Part shown: piece by piece, positions 5,772 through 5,774 of the stretch
Numbering within the stretch: position 1 is the first letter of the stretch
How the letters are laid out: each line of letters begins with the position of its first letter
Source: Marinilabiliaceae bacterium
GTDB taxonomy: Bacteria > Bacteroidota > Bacteroidia > Bacteroidales > Marinilabiliaceae
NCBI GenBank assembly: GCA_027010905.1
Contig: JALVBA010000324.1
Location: forward strand, 1 to 5,774
Length of the DNA: 5,774 nucleotides
Direction: 5' to 3'
Made by a program: the position numbers and the translations under genes
Notes under the pieces: model-generated
Database searches by the model: none
What the model was told of the DNA's origin: nothing
The model's input: the letters and a program-made list of their open reading frames with translations, nothing else

Positions 5772-5774
5772 TTT

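Overview
The window looks like chromosomal DNA of a Bacteroidota bacterium, probably Bacteroidales or a relative. The evidence is an AT-rich base composition, no Shine-Dalgarno-like boxes ahead of the starts, a tRNA promoter with the TAnnTTTG -7 element of this phylum, and a Tat-exported GH109-type protein of the kind common there. The genus cannot be fixed from the sequence.

Layout, left to right. (1) Positions 1-1337, plus strand: the 3' part of a gene for a Tat-secreted Gfo/Idh/MocA-fold glycosidase of family GH109. Its true start lies before the window, and the GTG at 57 is an internal valine of the signal peptide. A strong intrinsic terminator follows at 1362-1388. (2) Positions 1393 to about 1646: the 5' part (domain I) of a bacterial class C group II intron, starting five bases after the terminator T-run and lacking its reverse transcriptase and catalytic domain V. 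(3) Positions 1662-1837: a self-contained tRNA-Arg(ACG) unit with its own promoter and a long terminator hairpin. (4) Positions 1838-2077: no confident gene. There is a 38-codon reading frame at 1945-2061 whose frame extends upstream through two stops, possibly a decayed gene. (5) Positions 2078-5715, minus strand: a compact three-gene operon, transcribed as biotin carboxylase, then biotin carrier protein, then carboxyltransferase. Together these make a complete biotin-dependent acyl-CoA carboxylase, most likely propionyl-CoA carboxylase. A candidate promoter lies at 5740-5771.

How the genes work together. The biotin carboxylase uses ATP and bicarbonate to carboxylate biotin on Lys134 of the carrier protein. 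The carboxyltransferase then moves the carboxyl group to an acyl-CoA, probably propionyl-CoA, giving methylmalonyl-CoA. No membrane sodium-pump subunit is present, so this looks like the ATP-driven soluble enzyme. The glycosidase is functionally unrelated and transcribed convergently with the operon.

Most of the window is ordinary housekeeping and carbon metabolism. The most notable item is the truncated class C intron placed exactly behind a terminator hairpin. I did not find a convincing new multi-gene system.
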